DNA from: Talpa occidentalis
Lineage: Eukaryota; Chordata; Mammalia; Eulipotyphla; Talpidae
DNA: 64,000 nucleotides
Direction of reading: 5' to 3'
Assembly: GCF_014898055.3 (NCBI RefSeq)
Contig: NW_023604295.1
Span: 93,015,591 to 93,079,590, forward strand
The translations under genes and the position numbers were made by a program. Position 1 is the first letter of the stretch, and each line of letters starts with the position of its first letter. The notes under the pieces were generated by a model. The model searched no databases, was not told the origin of the DNA, and saw only the letters and a list, made by a program, of their open reading frames with translations. Of the stretch, positions 46,850 through 57,983 are shown one piece after another.

Positions 46850-49060
46850 CAAACAAAAGGCTAACTTAAAAATAACTCTTGTGAAAACAAGTCTTTAGAG
46901 GACTCCTACATTTTAGTCTGGCATGAATGAACTGGGAAGTTACCATTCTGTCCTAACAACAAGTAAAAAGCTGAACAAGCTGAAAAATCAAAAATTCTTC
47001 TGAGATTAGTCACACAAATAAAGCCACAGATCAAATTGCTGTCCCCCCAAATTGGAGAGGTTAACAGGCAAAAACAGAGAATGACAGCATGGGTATTAGT
47101 GCCAGGAAAAGGAAAACTGAATTGTAAATAATAAATAACTGAAAGCTCAGTCTATGATAAGCTTGAGAGGCAAAATTTTCAGGGAGACATGTCATCAGTG
47201 GGATCCCACATCTGTGTGAATATTATCTGCCAGAGCTCTAGTAGGTCCTTACAGTTATCATAAGGAAAAAACAAAACAACAACAAAAAAAAAAACTCATG
47301 TTCTGATAGGGAAGTATAAAATGAATCACTTTGAAATGGTGACAGATTCCATTTGCTGACCTCAAGACACTGAATGACCTAAAGGAAGTGCAATACCCAC
47401 ATCAAGCTCACTCTAGCTACCCTGTCTTACCTGAGCAGAGGGAGAGGAGAAATATTAATCACGTGAAGTTCACAGTTCAGGAACGTACAGACTGACTAAA
47501 AACCGGGCCTAATCACAGAACTATGGTAAGTTTACCCTCCCCTCACTGTCTACCACCACATTATTAAAGATCTATTTTAGGGCCTCCCTGGTGGTGCACA
47601 GGGTTAAGCACCGCACTATGAAGTGGTCCACAGCCTCTGCAGCACAAGTTCGATCCCCAGCCAGCCAGGAAGAAACCCACATGGAGAGGCAGACCTCTCC
47701 TGTCTTGCCTGCTGCTCCCCTCAGCTGTGTATTTCGGTCAGTCTGCCTGTTCTGCTCCCCACTCTGTCTCTGGTAAATCCTCTCACCCCCTGTATCTCTG
47801 GCCTCTGCCTCAGCTCTTGTATACATAAATAAATAAATCTTTAAAAAAAAAGATCTATTTTAAATAGTTCCTTGTAGCTAATACTTAAAGTCTAACAATC
47901 AAAAAATTTTCAAGTCAAACCATGTGGCACACAAAAAAAAGCACAATGTGAAGAGACACAGTAGGTATCAGAAACAGACTATCAAATATTGCACAGTTAT
48001 TAGAATTATCAAACCAAGAATGATGCAAATTGTGATTAAATATATGGTAATAAAATTAAATACATAAATGCTGAAAAGTCTTATAGATAAACAAGACAAC
48101 AAGCATGACAACAAACAAAACCAAATAAATAAATAAATAAACACATCATCTAAGAATTTTGAGTCAACTACAACAAAATATCATATATGTGATGAAAATA
48201 TTAAAAAGGGGAAAAGTAATAGAATGTCTGTAACAATAATGACTGAAAATATCCACAAATGAGTCAAATGCCAAACCACAAAACCAGAACAGAGAACACC
48301 AAGCAGGATAAAATAAATTAAAAAACAAAAAACAGCAACAACTGTATCTTGATATACAATTTACAAACTTTAGAAAATCAAAGATTTTCTAAATAAATAA
48401 AAAATCCTGAGAGAAGTTGGGTTGAACAGGGAATATTCTCTATGGAGATACAATATATCATTCTTACAATGATAAAAATTACAGTTGAATTCTCAAGAAA
48501 TGTGAAAGCAGGGTGAGAATGAAGTGAAATAATTGTGAAAAGGAATAAAGAAAACATCAAATTAGAATTCCTGGGAATATCTTTCTAAAGTAAAAAAAAA
48601 AAAATAGTCTTTCTCCATGAAAAGAATGATTAATTTCTTGCTAATAGATGTGCCTTGTAAGAAATGTTAAAAGAAATTCTTTAGAGAGAATGAAAGATTA
48701 GAAACTTGTAGCTATATATAAAGAAGCTAAGTACATAGAAAGAATATGAAGGCAAATTTTTTTTATTATTCTTAAATGATTTAACAGAATAAAATTATGT
48801 ATTCTTACGTATGGATTGAATAAAAGTGAACAATGTTACATTGGACAGAAGAGAGGAATTAGGGTTATTTTTTTATATCGAGGTACTTGCAAAATATGTA
48901 AAGTGTACATAACACATATTTTTCTCAAATTCACATGGAACATTCACCAAGATAAACAACCTTCTGGACTATAAAACACCCCTCAATACATTTAAAATAA
49001 TAGAAATCACATAATGTCTGTTCTCAGACAAGTTCCTATTTCCCATCTTAAATGGATACT
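46850..49060 (+). repeat. Old L1 5' region, ORF1 and start of ORF2, decayed
   Basis: From about 47870 the order resembles an old L1M/HAL1-type ORF1: 'AATAATGACTGAAAATATCC', 'ACCAAGCAGGATAAAATAAA'. Bases 48900-49020 resemble the ORF2 endonuclease end ('CACATGGAACATTCACCAAG'). All frames are broken. The 46850-47560 part is a guess at the 5' UTR. A SINE (47580-47848) interrupts it. Confidence 0.5.
47580..47848 (+). mobile_element. tRNA-derived SINE
   Basis: Head GGGCCTCCCTGGTGGTGCAC, B-box AGTTCGATCCCC, tail. A perfect 14-bp TSD (AAAGATCTATTTTA, 47566-47579 and 47849-47862). Confidence 0.96.
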
Positions 49061-49173
49061 TTAAAATTCACCACACCTTTTTCAATTTTAAATTGGGAAG
49101 AATTATCTACTGATTTTTAATTACTATCACATCTTAAACTAAGTTTATTTCTCTTTCCATTAAAAATAATCTT

Positions 49174-49297
49174 CTGGGGGCCTCCCCTGGTGGCGCAGTG
49201 GTTGAGTGCTGGGTTGCGAGGCTGCCTGCAGCCTCTGCAGCGCCCGTTCATTCCCCGGCTGCCGGTGAGGGTTCCAAAAAAAAATAAAAAATTAAAA
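49174..49297 (+). mobile_element. Head-only SINE (tRNA part with A-tail)
   Basis: Only the tRNA-related head and the first bases of the body are present (to GAGGGTTCC), followed directly by an A-rich tail. A 12-bp TSD (AAAAATAATCTT, 49162-49173 and 49298-49309) shows it inserted in this short form. Confidence 0.9.
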
Positions 49298-49494
49298 AAA
49301 AATAATCTTATGGGATTCTAGATCAATCACTAGCCTATCAAGTGATTGTAACTACCTTGTAAATTCATCTCTACAGTAGTTTATATCAATGTCCTTGAAG
49401 TCAAACCTCCCACCTACTTCTCTGAATTCTCAAGATATACATATATGTGCATATAAATATATATATATAACACACATGCATATATATGCACTGT

Positions 49495-49661
49495 TTTAAA
49501 ATTAACAAATGTGAAATTTCATTTTTAGTATACAATTTCACAAATTTAGCACATGTATGGATTCATGTAACCCTCCTCACACTCAGGAAGCAAAACTGAT
49601 TAAGCATTTTTAAATATCCCTCATGATTATATCATCATCTTTCACAATTATACAGTCACAT
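49495..49661 (-). repeat. Old L1 fragment, left part of the nest
   Basis: Words in the antisense sense of an old L1M 3' region ('TTTTTAGTATACAATTTCAC', 'CATGTAACCCTCCTCACACT'). It continues at 55142-55300 on the other side of the young L1. Confidence 0.6.
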
Positions 49662-49847
49662 TCTTTCTTTTTTATAATAAATTTTATATTTATATTCCCC
49701 ATACAATTTCAACCCCCCATTTTGACCCCAATCCCTCCCCTCCCTCCACCCACCCCCCCAAAAGTGTCTCTGGTTCATAGATTTTTGTTGATTTTGATTT
49801 TCACTTTCTTATAGTTATTCATTTTCCTGGTCCCTTATTTACGTTTT

Positions 49848-52800
49848 CTAGATTCCTGCTATGAGTGAGACCATCCAGTATTTTTCTTTTTCTTTCTGGC
49901 TTATTTCGCTGAGCATGATCCCTTCCAGCGCCATCCATGTTGCTGCAAATTGCATGTGTTTATCTTTTTTGAATGCTGAGTAATATTCCATGGTATATAT
50001 GTACCACATCTTCTTGATCCAGTCATCTATTTTTGGGCATTTGGGCTGTTTCCAAAGCTTAGCTATTGTAAATAGTGCTGCTATAAACATAGGGGTGCAG
50101 GTGCTCTTTGGAATTGATGTTTCTGTGTCCTTTGGGTAAATACCTAGGAGTGGAATTGCTGGATCATATGGAAGCTCTATGTTTAGTAGGTCCAGAAATC
50201 TCCACACAGCTCTCCATAGTGGTTGGACCAGTTTGCACTCCCACCAACAGTGCAGAAGAGTTCCTTTTTCTCCACACCCTCGCCAACATTTGTTGTTGCT
50301 AGTTTTTTAAATATGTGCCATTCTCACTGGTGTAAGATGGTATCTCATGGTAGTTTTGATTTGCATTTCCCTGATTACAAGTGATGTTGAACATTTTTTC
50401 ATATGCCTGTTGGCCATTTGCATTTCCTCTTCAGAGAAGTTTCTTTTTAGCTCTTCTGCCCATTTTTTGACTGGATTATTTTCTTTGTTTTTGCTGAGTC
50501 TCATCAGCTCTTTGCAGATTTTTGTGATCAATCCTTTATCATTAGTGTTGTGTGCAAAAATGTTCTCCCAGTTGGTGGGGTTTCTCTTTGTTTTTGTTAT
50601 TGTCTCTTTTGCTGTGCAGAAGCTCTTTAATTTGATGTAGTCCCAGCTGTTTATCTTTGCCTTCACTATCACTGCTTTGGGTGATGTGTCTGTAAAGATG
50701 TCTTTGATGTGCAAATCACGTAGTGTTTCGTCTATATTTCCTTCTATGTATTTTATGGTTTCAGGTTTTATGTCTAGTTCTTTAATCCATTTTGTTTTGG
50801 TTTTTGTGTATGGTGTGAGGTAGTAGTCAAGCTTCATTCTTTTGCATGTAGCAACCCAGTTTTCCCAGCACCATTTATTGAACAGTCTTTCTTTGCTCCA
50901 ATGCATATTCTTTGCTCCTTTGTCAAATATTAGTTGACCATAAATCTGTGGGTTTATTTCTGGATTTTCTATTTGATTCCATTGGTCTGTGTGTCTGTTC
51001 TTGTTCCAATACCATGCAGTTTTGATGATTATGGCTTTGTAGTATAGCCTGAAATCTGGGAGTGTGATGCCTCCATTCCCTTCTTATTTTTCAGGAGAGC
51101 TTTGGCTATTCGGGGTTTTCGGTGATTCCATATGAATTTCATCAATAATTGTTCTATTTCTTTGAAGAATAACATTGAAATTTTTATTGGAATAGCACTG
51201 AATCGGTATATTGCTTTTGGTAGGATGGCCATTTTAATAATGTTTATTCTTCCAATCCATGAGCAGGGGATGTCTTTCCATTTCTTTGTATCTTCTTCTA
51301 TTTCTTTTAACAGTGTTTTACAGTTTTCTTTGTAAAGGTCCTTTACCTCTTTTGTTAGATTTATTCCCAAGTATTTGATTTTTTTTGTTTCGATAATAAA
51401 GGGGATGGTTTTTTTCATTTCTTCTTCTTCAGATTTATTGTTAGTGTATAGGAAGGCTTCTGACTTTTGCATGTTGATTTTGTATCCTGCCACTTTGCTG
51501 AACTGATTGATGAGTTCAATTAGTTTTTCTATGGAGTTTTTGGGGTTCTCTATGTATATTATCATATCATCTGCAAACAGTGATAGTTTGACTTCTTCTT
51601 TTCCTATTTGGATTCCTTGTATGTCTTTCTCTTGTCTTATTGCTCTGGCTAGGACTTCCAGTATTATATTGAAAAGCAGTGGTGAGAGTGGACATCCTTG
51701 TCTTGTTCCAGATCTTAATGGAAATGCTTTCAGCTTTTCACCATTGAGAATGATACTGGCTGTTGGCTTGTCGTATATGGCCTTTATGATGTTGAGGTAT
51801 GTTCCTTGTATCCCAAGAAATTCAAGGGCTTTTATCATGAATGGGTGTTGTACTTTGTCGAAAGCTTTCTCGGCATCTATTGATATTATCATATGGTTTT
51901 TATATTTCTTTTTGTTGATGTGTTGGATAACGTTGATTGATTTTCGGATGTTGAACCATCCTTGTGTCCCTGGAATGAATCCTACTTGATCGTGGTGAAT
52001 TACCTTATGGATACAATGTTGGATTCTGATAGCTAAAATTTTATTGAGGATTTTTGCATCAGTGTTCATTAGGGAGATTGGCCTATAGTTTTCTTTTTTT
52101 GTGTTGTCCTTGTTCAGTTTTGGTATTAGTGTAATGTTGGCTTCATAGAACATGTTAGGTATTATACCTTCCTTCTCAATTTTTTGGAAGAGTTTGTGAA
52201 GGATAGGCACCAATTCGTCTCTGAATGTTTGGTAGAATTCATTTGTAAATCCATCAGGTCCTGGGCTTTTGTTTTTGGGGAGGTTTTTAATTACCATTTC
52301 AATTTTGCTAATTGTAATTGGTCTGTTTAGGTGTTCTATTTCTTCTTTATCTAGCTTTGGGTGATTGTAGAGTTGTAGGAATTTGTCCATCTCCTCTAGA
52401 TTGTTGAACTTGTTTACATATAACTGTTTATAGTAGTTATTAATTATTCTTTTGATTTCTGCTGTGTCCATTGTGATTTCTCCTCTTTCATTTATTATCC
52501 TATTTATTTGTGCTTTCTCCCTTTTTGCCCTTGTGAGCCTGGCTAGGGGTTTATCTATTTCATTGATTTTTTCGAAGAACCAGCTCTTGGTTTCATTGAT
52601 CTTTTGGATTGTTTTTTTAGTTTTGTTTTCATTTATTTCTGCTTTGGTTTTTATTATTTCTTTTCTTCTACTGGTTTTGGTGTTTTTTCATTGTTCTTTT
52701 TCTAGATCTTTGAGCTTCGAGATTAGGTTGTTTCTTTGAGTTCTTTCTTGTTTCTTGATGTGAGCATCTATTGCTATATATTTTCCTCTTATTACTGCTT

Positions 52801-53674
52801 TTGCTGTATCCCATACATTTAGGAAATTGGTGTCCTCCTTGTCATTCAATTCAAAGAATTTTTTAATTTCTTCTTTTATCTCCTCGTTAGTCCAGTGGAC
52901 TTCCAGTAGTGTGGGTTTCAATCTCCACGAGGTAGGAGAGTAACTTGCCTTCTTTTTATGGTTTATTTCTAGTTTGATGCCTTCATGGTCAGAAAAGATG
53001 GTTGGTATAATTTCAATCTTGGTGTATCTGTTGATGTTTGTCTTGTGCCCCAGTATATGATCGATCCTAGAGAATGATCCGTGTGCGCTTGAGAAAAATG
53101 TATACTCAGATTTTTTTGGGTTTAGTGTTCTATATATGTCTGTTAAACCCAAGCACTCTAGATCCTTATTTAGAGCTTTAGTGTCTTTACTTATTTTTAG
53201 TCTTGTTGATGTATCCATTGTTGATAGTGGTGTGTTGAAGTCTCCCACTACGTGTGTGTTTTCTCTGATGTCAGTTTTCAGAGATGCCAATAGTTGTCTG
53301 ATATATTTTGGTGCTCCTTCGTTTGGTGAATATATGTTAATGAGTGTTATTTCTTCTTGAAGTATTGTCCCCTTGATCATAATGTAATGACCACTGGGGT
53401 CTCTTTTTATCTTTTTAAGTTTGAAATCTGTTTTATCTGATATGAGTATAGCTGTTCCTGCCTTCCTTTTTGGTCCATTTGCTTGTAGAATTGTTTTCCA
53501 TCCTTTAACTTTGAGTCTATTTTTATCTTTTGCCGCTAAATGTGTTTCCTGGAGACAGTAAAAGGTTGGGTTTTGTTTCTTAATCCAGCCTGCAACTCTG
53601 TGTCTTTTTATTGAAGAGTTTAGTCCATTTACATTTAGAGTTAGTATTGATATGTTAGCATCTGTATTTGCCAT
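49848..53674 (-). pseudogene. L1 ORF2 (endonuclease/reverse transcriptase), inactivated
   Basis: Length about 1275 codons, the usual size. The N-terminal apurinic-type endonuclease has N14, E43, the 'VGDFNTPLS' and 'SRIDHIL' motifs and 'SDHEGIKLE', so its catalytic set looks complete. The RT has '[19 protein letters not shown]' and the active site FADDM (51563-51577). The Cys motif and C-terminus follow. Three lesions are seen: an in-frame TGA at 52688-52690; a one-base deletion in the A-run near 51085 (plus-strand 'CTTCTTATTTTTCAG' against 'CTTCTTTTTTTTTCAG' in the 37-kb copy); and a TAA at 50307-50309 from one A-to-T change just before the Cys motif. Translation starts at 53674, 68 bp after the ORF1 stop. 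Confidence 0.95.
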
Positions 53675-53742
53675 TGTGTTTGCCTTTCCTTTGATTTTAT
53701 TTATTTATTCTTTTAATAACTTTCTTTGGCCTTCTTTTGTTG

Positions 53743-54768
53743 TTATTTGTCCCTCTGAGGTTCTGGCTTTAGGACTCCTTGTAGTATTTTTTGGAGTGGG
53801 GGTTTAGTTGCAATGAAATTCCGGAGTTTCTGTTTGTCTGGGAAAGTCCATATTCTTTCTTCAAAGAGGAAGGAGAGCTTTGCGGGATAGAGTATTCTTG
53901 GTTGGCATCTGTTTTCTTGGAGTCTGTTGACTATGTCCCTCCACTCTCTCCTTGCCTGTAGCGTTTCTTCAGAGAAGTCTGATGTCAGTCTGATTGGTTT
54001 CCCTTTGAATGTTATCTGTTTCTTCCCTCTTGTTAGTTTCATTATTTTTTCCTTGTCTTGGATTCTTGGGAGCTTTACTATTATGTGTCTTGCTGTATTT
54101 TTCCTTTCGTCATGGAAGTTTGGTGTTCTTCTTGCTTCTTGTATATCAATTTTCAGCTCCTTCTTCGCGTTTGGGAAGTTCTCTTCAATTATATCCATGA
54201 ATATTTTCTCTGTTCCTACATCTCTCTCCTCTCCTTCTGGGATTCCTATAACTCTTATATTTCCTTTCCTCATGGAGTCAGATAGTTCCCGAAGTCTTTC
54301 TTCGGTCTTTTTCCTTCGTACTTCTCCTTCCTTTTCTGTTTTAGTTCTTTTTATTTCTGTGTCTTCAAGAGTACTTATTCGTTCTTCCATTTCATCTATT
54401 CTGCTTTCATTGCTTTTCCCAGAGTTCTTTAGCGTCTCCATTAATTCTTTGATCTCCTGCATTTCTTTTACTTCCCTCTTTAGGGACTCAATTTCATTCT
54501 TCTTGTCATTAATTATTTTTCCCTTATCATTGTTTTCCTTTATGACTTCTGTCAGTTTTTTAATCACAGCAATTTTAAATTCTCTATCTGGAAGGCTCAG
54601 AAGTTCTTCCAAGTTACTGTCGTTGCAATCTGGTAGATGGTTTTCTTTTTGCGGTGTGCTTTTTTGCTGAGGAGTTGCTGGGTTGCATGTGGTTTTTCTA
54701 CTCCCTACTGCCTGTTTTCTAATTTGCCGTATTCCTTGTGACACTGTGTTGCTGGTACTGGCCGGCAT
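53743..54768 (-). CDS. L1 ORF1 RNA-binding protein, intact
   Basis: 341 codons, uninterrupted. ORF1p is the trimeric RNA-binding chaperone that coats L1 RNA in cytoplasmic particles. A Lys/Glu-rich coiled-coil stretch covers roughly residues 60-155. It is followed by an RRM-like core beginning 'GNIRVIGIPEGEERDVGTEK' and a basic C-terminal domain with 'TLQARREWRDIV' and 'QPRILYPAKLSFLFEE'. These are the family's conserved landmarks. The start Met at 54768 lies at the boundary of the last 5' UTR monomer. The stop is 68 bp before ORF2. It is open while its ORF2 partner has three lesions. This may be chance in a young copy. Confidence 0.93.
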   Translation of the reverse strand: MPASTSNTVSQGIRQIRKQAVGSRKTTCNPATPQQKSTPQKENHLPDCNDSNLEELLSLPDREFKIAVIKKLTEVIKENNDKGKIINDKKNEIESLKREVKEMQEIKELMETLKNSGKSNESRIDEMEERISTLEDTEIKRTKTEKEGEVRRKKTEERLRELSDSMRKGNIRVIGIPEGEERDVGTEKIFMDIIEENFPNAKKELKIDIQEARRTPNFHDERKNTARHIIVKLPRIQDKEKIMKLTRGKKQITFKGKPIRLTSDFSEETLQARREWRDIVNRLQENRCQPRILYPAKLSFLFEERIWTFPDKQKLRNFIATKPPLQKILQGVLKPEPQRDK

Positions 54769-55141
54769 CTTGGGCGACCTTCCCAGCTCACCACTGGCTC
54801 CTCTGGGGAACTTCTGCTGGGTTCACAAGTCTCCAGCAAAGAAAGGTCCCTGCTGCAAAATGGCGATACGGGAACGTGCTCCCCTGCACGCCCGGTCTGC
54901 CCCAGTGGTGGGTGCTGCTACCCTCTGGGCTGGAACTGCAGGCTAGAAGGCGCCCGGCATGGGCAAGCCTCCCTGCTTACCTCTGTCTCCTCGGTGAGCC
55001 TTCTGCTGGGTTCACACAGTCTCCAGCAAGAAAGGTCCCTGCTGCAAAATGCCAGTGCAGGGGACGCGCTCCCCTGCACGCCCAGTCTGCCCCAGTGGTG
55101 GGTGCTGCTCCCCTCTGGGCTGGAAATGCAGGCTAGAAGGC
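54769..55141 (-). promoter_or_regulatory. L1 5' UTR of two tandem ~190-bp monomers
   Basis: GC-rich block containing two copies of one unit, about 54762-54953 and 54954-55141, each ending GGCTAGAAGG. CTGCTGGGTTCACA recurs at 54814 and 55003, and CCGGCAT at 54762 and 54954. In L1 the 5' UTR is an internal RNA polymerase II promoter. Monomeric promoters are known from mouse and some other mammals. The last monomer runs right into the ORF1 start codon. Confidence 0.9.
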
Positions 55142-55310
55142 TACAGTCACATACTTAGCCCCACTTCTACCCTCCAATCTCTGGCAACTGCAGATCCATG
55201 ATCGTTCACATAATTTCATGTAAATAGAATCATATTTTATACAACTTCTTGAAATTGAATCCCTTCGTTCATGATAATGTCACTGTTTTCAGTGAAAATT
55301 TTGCTGGGCA
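55142..55310 (-). repeat. Old L1 fragment, right part of the nest
   Basis: 'CAATCTCTGGCAACTGCAGA' and 'CATGTAAATAGAATCATATT' are typical of an old L1M 3' region read antisense. It continues 49495-49661. Confidence 0.65.
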
Positions 55311-56665
55311 TGCATATCGCCACCCCACCAAGTATATCAGTTTCCTCTGAAAGCAAATATACTGGTATTCATGATCAGTCCTGCCCTGTAAAAATTACCT
55401 CATCCAAAGTGCTATGGAACTGAGCCAAGTGAAAAACTGTCACTCCCATTATTCTTACCTGAAGTTTATGGAAAAAATTTCTCAATGTGTTGAAAACCTC
55501 TGGTCAGTTTCCCCAAACATAAACATGTTTTTGTAACAATTTTAGCCAGTCTTATACTTGGTTTGTGTGAAAATTTGTTCAATCTCTTAATTCTTCCATA
55601 AATCTAACAACTTTTCATTTTAAATGTTGTGGCTATAGATGTGATTTTATTTAAGTAATAAATGTATAATGTAAAATAAATGATATAAATATAGATCATT
55701 CCAGTAAAAGTAACAGTATTTATCAATTATATACTGAATTTCTCCCAACAGTTTGAGAATTAAATTTATCAATTTATGTGTTATAGACATGATTTTAGTG
55801 AAGAAATGTTCATTCTGGACTGGGGCCAACCAAAATAGATAAAGAGAAACATCTCATTTTTTTTTCAAATTTTAAAAATTAATTTGAACTAATATATTTT
55901 TCTTACGCTGCTGCTTTAGGGAATGGGATCTCAATACTTTACTGAATAGTAAGACTCGGTCCACATGCCTCAATTCAGCTCTCAAATAATTATAAACTAT
56001 CTTCTAATTCCCCAACAAAAGTTTGGAGTGTACTTTCTAGGGAAAATTGAGCAGTTCAAATAAGCATCCTATACCCTGAGATTTCAGTGTCCACATAAAG
56101 TGGTCAGGTCACCTGTAGACTAACCCAGCTATACAAAAATAAGCAAATAAATAAAAATAAGTAAATAAGATTCAGTTTTAAATACTCAATTAAAAAAGCT
56201 ATATTAAATAAACAAATGGACATAAAGAATAGTATATTATTTAAGGCTCCAAACACACGATTTAAAAAACAAAAACCAAAAATAATAATCCATGAACTAA
56301 CAAACCAAAAAAAAAAAAAGGTAAGAAAATTGAGAACATCATGCACACAATGTCAGGAATAGAAGAAAACTTCTATTAAAAATTCATTATACCATCTGAA
56401 AAATAAAGCTAAGAAACATCCTTGGTGACAGAAATAAAAGAAACATGATACTCATGGAAAACATGATACTAATCACCTATGCTGTTATGCGGGGGCATAC
56501 ACAGGTTCATTGAGGGGGATCATGATCAAAGTCAAGTTTACTCCTGTCTGGACCTTGCTGTTAAAACAATTTCCTCAATGAAATACTTTTCACATGTTCA
56601 ATATTTTCATACCTTCATTAGAGATTAATGTTAATTCAAAGCAGTAGCAAGAATGTTGCTTTTCT
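55311..56665. other. AT-rich DNA, nothing recognised
   Basis: No convincing open frame or repeat. Confidence 0.5.
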
Positions 56666-56920
56666 TGGGCCTCCCCAGTGGCGCAGCGGGTTGAGCGCAG
56701 TGCTGTGATGCTGTCCACAGCCTCTGCAGTGAGGGTTTGATTCCCGGCCGGCCAGGGAGAAACCCACATGGCCAGGCAGACCTCTCCTGTCTTGCCCACT
56801 GCTCCCCTCAGCAATATCTTTGTTATGTTCCCCGCTCTGTCTCTGGTGAATTTTCTCACCCTCCTGCACCTCTAGCCTGTACCCCAGTTCTTGTATAAAT
56901 AAAATAAATCTTAAAAAAAA
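56666..56920 (+). mobile_element. tRNA-derived SINE
   Basis: Head GGGCCTCCCCAGTGGCGCAG, a TTTGATTCCC B-box variant, and an imperfect TSD (AGAATGTTGCTTTTC and AGAATGATGCTTTTC). A short deletion in the body. Confidence 0.95.
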
Positions 56921-57690
56921 AGAATGATGCTTTTCATAGTCTCATAGCTGGTAACATTCATTGAGATTTTTAACACTTCACATTTCATTTGCCAGTAAAG
57001 TTAAATATCTGCTTATCATACTCTAACACACAAAGCATGTTAAATTATACTGGGCTTAAATTTATCTATGGTTAGATTTTAGAATGTAATTTAACGTCAC
57101 AGAAATTTGAGTGATTATTTTAGAAATATGCAAAAGTTTCAAAACAGAAATTTGGAAACATAAACCTACTGTTTCAGATGAAACATATTTGCTATGTTGT
57201 TGCAGAGAATGGAAAACTTACTATTTCAACCACAGTCATATGTTCTCACGCCGTGCTCACATGGGTTAATACGCAAATAGTTCAAAAAGTTTAACCACAT
57301 ATACAAGATTTATAAGTAAGCAGTACGATTAGGACAGAAAAGGGTAATATTAAAAAAAAAAAACACAGAGATTGGATACATTTGAGTAATAAATAAGTAA
57401 AGTAATACATAAAGCATTTCTTATATCTGGGTTCTCAGAATGAAGAGATACTGTGTTTCTATGAGCAGGCATTATTCACCCTTCAGCACATTCACACTAA
57501 CAGCTAAGCTTCTTGAAGATCTTTGCCCAGCCACTGTTTCAGCAGCTGCTAAATCAAGTCTCTAGAAGTCTGCAGTAGACAAAAAGACCAAAATATTAAA
57601 AGTCACATAGAACCACAGGGTCTTCTGCTAGAAAAGCAAGCATATTTCAAATCTCTAAGTTACTACTATAGATTTTTTTTTTAATAAGGA
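56921..57690. other. AT-rich DNA, nothing recognised
   Basis: No gene or repeat seen. Confidence 0.5.
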
Positions 57691-57696
57691 AATCTA

Positions 57697-57983
57697 GGGC
57701 CTCCCCAGTGGTGCAAGGGGTTTAGACACAGCCTATGGGGTTTAGATGCAGCCTATGAGGCTGTCTGCAGCTGCTGCAGCACAAGTTCCATCTCCAGTCA
57801 GGGAGCTACCCACATGGTGCAGCAGATCTCTCCTGACTCGCCCCCACCTACCCTCAGCAGTGTATTTCAATCAATCTGCCTGCTCTGTTCCCCACTCTGT
57901 CTCTGTAAATCCTCTCACCACCCCCCACACCTCTGGCCTGTACCCCAGTTCTTGTATGCAAAAATAAGTAAATCTTTAAAAAT
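57697..57983 (+). mobile_element. tRNA-derived SINE with a duplicated head segment
   Basis: Head GGGCCTCCCCAGTGGTGCAA, then a 20-bp unit (GGGGTTTAGACACAGCCTAT) present twice with two differences, lengthening the A-to-B-box distance. TAAGGAAATCTA flanks both sides. Confidence 0.94.

Larger units (their letters stand above)
49662..55141 (-). mobile_element. Full-length young L1 retrotransposon
   Basis: About 5.5 kb with all parts in order on the minus strand: 5' UTR (54769-55141), ORF1 (53743-54768), a 68-bp spacer, ORF2 (49848-53674, broken), and a 3' UTR with a degenerate A-tail (49662-49847). A perfect 11-bp TSD (TACAGTCACAT, 49651-49661 and 55142-55152) flanks it, so it is one complete insertion. 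It interrupts an older L1. It cannot move itself because ORF2 is broken, but its ORF1 is open. It is a little more diverged than the copies at 33.2 and 37.2 kb. Confidence 0.97.

Noticed and set aside
53927..54670. 247-codon plus-strand open frame
   Set aside because: Antisense shadow of the intact L1 ORF1. The Ser/Phe/Leu-rich product mirrors the Lys/Glu-rich coiled coil.
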